Source of the DNA: Anarhynchus alexandrinus
Taxonomy: Eukaryota; Chordata; Aves; Charadriiformes; Charadriidae
Direction: 5' to 3'
DNA length: 64,000 bases
Assembly (NCBI GenBank): GCA_008711295.1
Contig: VUYV01000119.1
Span: 1,021,159 to 1,085,158 of the forward strand
In this document: in pieces, positions 63,001 to 64,000 of the stretch
Numbering within the stretch: the first letter of the stretch is position 1
Layout of the letters: each line of letters begins with the position of its first letter
Position numbers and translations under genes: made by a program
Notes under the pieces: model-generated
Told to the model about the DNA's origin: nothing
The model's input: the letters and a program-made list of their open reading frames with translations, nothing else
The model's database searches: none

Positions 63001-64000
63001 AATCTAAGGATGGCTCATGAGACTTTCAGCAACTCGTGCAGAAACACAGAAAACATGCACTTTGCTTACCTAGTTTTTGAAGGGACAGTCTGAGAAAAAA
63101 AGCCAGGAAGAGACAAAAGTTTCCCCAAAAACCAGAGCAGCTCTGGAGCCAGGTGATGACTAAAAGGGTGCAGAACCTCAAGCAGAGAGTCCGTTTGCAG
63201 TACCAGAACAAAACAGGACTTCTTTTTTCTAGTACCATTTTGTGTATTTATATGTAAACCCAATATTATATCCTTAACTTCTTCTAACACAAGAGTTGAT
63301 TGGACTAATCATTCAAGGCTAAAAAGGGTTAACAACCTGTTAAGTGTATAGACTCCCACATATCACACAGCTGGTATCAATGTCTTTAAGTCAACAGCAA
63401 TGTAGTATGAGAGTAACTTACTTTCAACAGTACATTATTTAGATCTCTATTTAGACAGCAAGTACTGACAACTTACTAAATGGAAATTCCAGTCACCTGC
63501 TGGTTTTTAGTGTTATTTCAGAAAAGTCTCAATACTGCAATAACATTCTTCTGAATTACCCTTACAGGGAAATCTACCCAAAGAGATTTCTAGGAAGTTA
63601 TTTACTTGGTCAGCTGAAATCCTTTCTTAAGGCAATATTAGTAAGCTTAAAAAAATTTTCTCACAGCCCAGCTCCAAAACATGGCACAGACTGTAGCTAA
63701 GCTTTAGTTTTTTCAATTTTAAGATGTGCTGTGAAATAGTCATGGTTAAATTTAATGTCTCTTTCCAGATATTTTGGAGGCAGTGCAAAAAGAGACTGCT
63801 TTTTAGCTCAGACTAGGATGACTTTAAGCTCTGCTGTGTAGCAGAAACACCTTAAAACCATCATTCAGTTCCTTCCTATGAGACTGAAGTATTAGAAACC
63901 TGGACTATTAAACACAAACAGACAGTCTCCAACCCAGGATCAAAACAAGAAGAATACTTTGATAGTACTAAAAGCTGGGAGGAGTATGCAGGGTAGGGCT
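60007..64000. other. Non-coding stretch with simple A-runs
   Basis: About 4 kb with no recognised gene or interspersed repeat. A-runs occur at 61664-61684 and about 62991-63001, and T-rich/GT-rich simple sequence at about 60930-60960. All open frames are below 95 codons and have no domain signature. Confidence 0.45.
61664..61684. repeat. A-run, 21 bases
   Basis: Twenty-one A residues followed by 'cacaacaaaaacc'. I see no retroelement or processed pseudogene upstream that it could terminate. Confidence 0.9.

Noticed and set aside
1..64000. CRISPR arrays, tRNA or rRNA genes, and operon-like gene clusters
   Set aside because: None found; repeat content and composition fit a vertebrate (bird) nuclear genome.

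Overview
The window looks like AT-rich, gene-poor nuclear DNA from a bird. The main evidence is that almost every recognisable repeat is a CR1 LINE (chicken repeat 1). The copies are strongly 5'-truncated and have the CR1 3' end of short ATTCTATG/ATTCTGTG-type octamers in place of a poly(A) tail. No SINEs, L1 or Alu-type elements are seen. The better-preserved copies resemble the CR1 families common in neoavian birds; that assignment is from memory, not from a search. No convincing protein-coding gene, tRNA or rRNA was found. The window could be intergenic or lie inside a very large intron.

Layout. The first 13.9 kb is mostly unique sequence. It holds two badly decayed reverse-transcriptase (RT) relics: 690-2035 on + and 4060-4330 on -. 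From 13.9 to 20 kb there are three younger CR1 copies (13978-14481 -, 16399-17545 -, 19435-19730 +). The middle one has a long open RT frame with intact catalytic motifs, and it is fused at its 5' edge to a GC-rich patch. From 20 to 34.9 kb the sequence is mostly unique, with three short CR1 3' ends and one possible old RT relic (28510-28760). At 34983-36400 there is a 1.4-kb CR1 RT fragment on -, and at 38444-38863 a 3' end on +. From 42.6 to 47.6 kb two ancient L3/CR1-type relics lie head to head (42650-43880 - and 44770-47560 +) with a younger CR1 between them. From 48.8 to 60 kb come a CR1 with an internal poly(A)/N defect (48810-49035 -), a young copy (54954-55756 -), an older 3' end (56529-56765 -), a second 1.4-kb RT fragment (57621-59021 +) and another young copy (59375-60006 +). 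The last 4 kb is unique sequence with simple A-runs.

Two observations stand out. First, the two 1.4-kb RT fragments (34983-36400 - and 57621-59021 +) share the same changes at the key catalytic positions: motif A reads LSFSKAFD where the copy at 16399 has LDFSKTFD, and motif C reads FAAD where it has FADD. They therefore seem to descend from an already catalytically dead parent. That parent was either moved in trans by another CR1 or copied by a DNA-level duplication. Second, the copies at 54954 and 59375 are very similar, lie in opposite orientation, and share a 2-base deletion in the RT C-terminal frame, which again suggests inheritance from a defective parent. Nothing here amounts to a clearly new biological system. 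The interest lies in CR1 evolution and in a few weak candidates: a microexon-like GC-rich island, a GC-rich patch fused to a CR1, and an isolated RYFDD-like RT motif.
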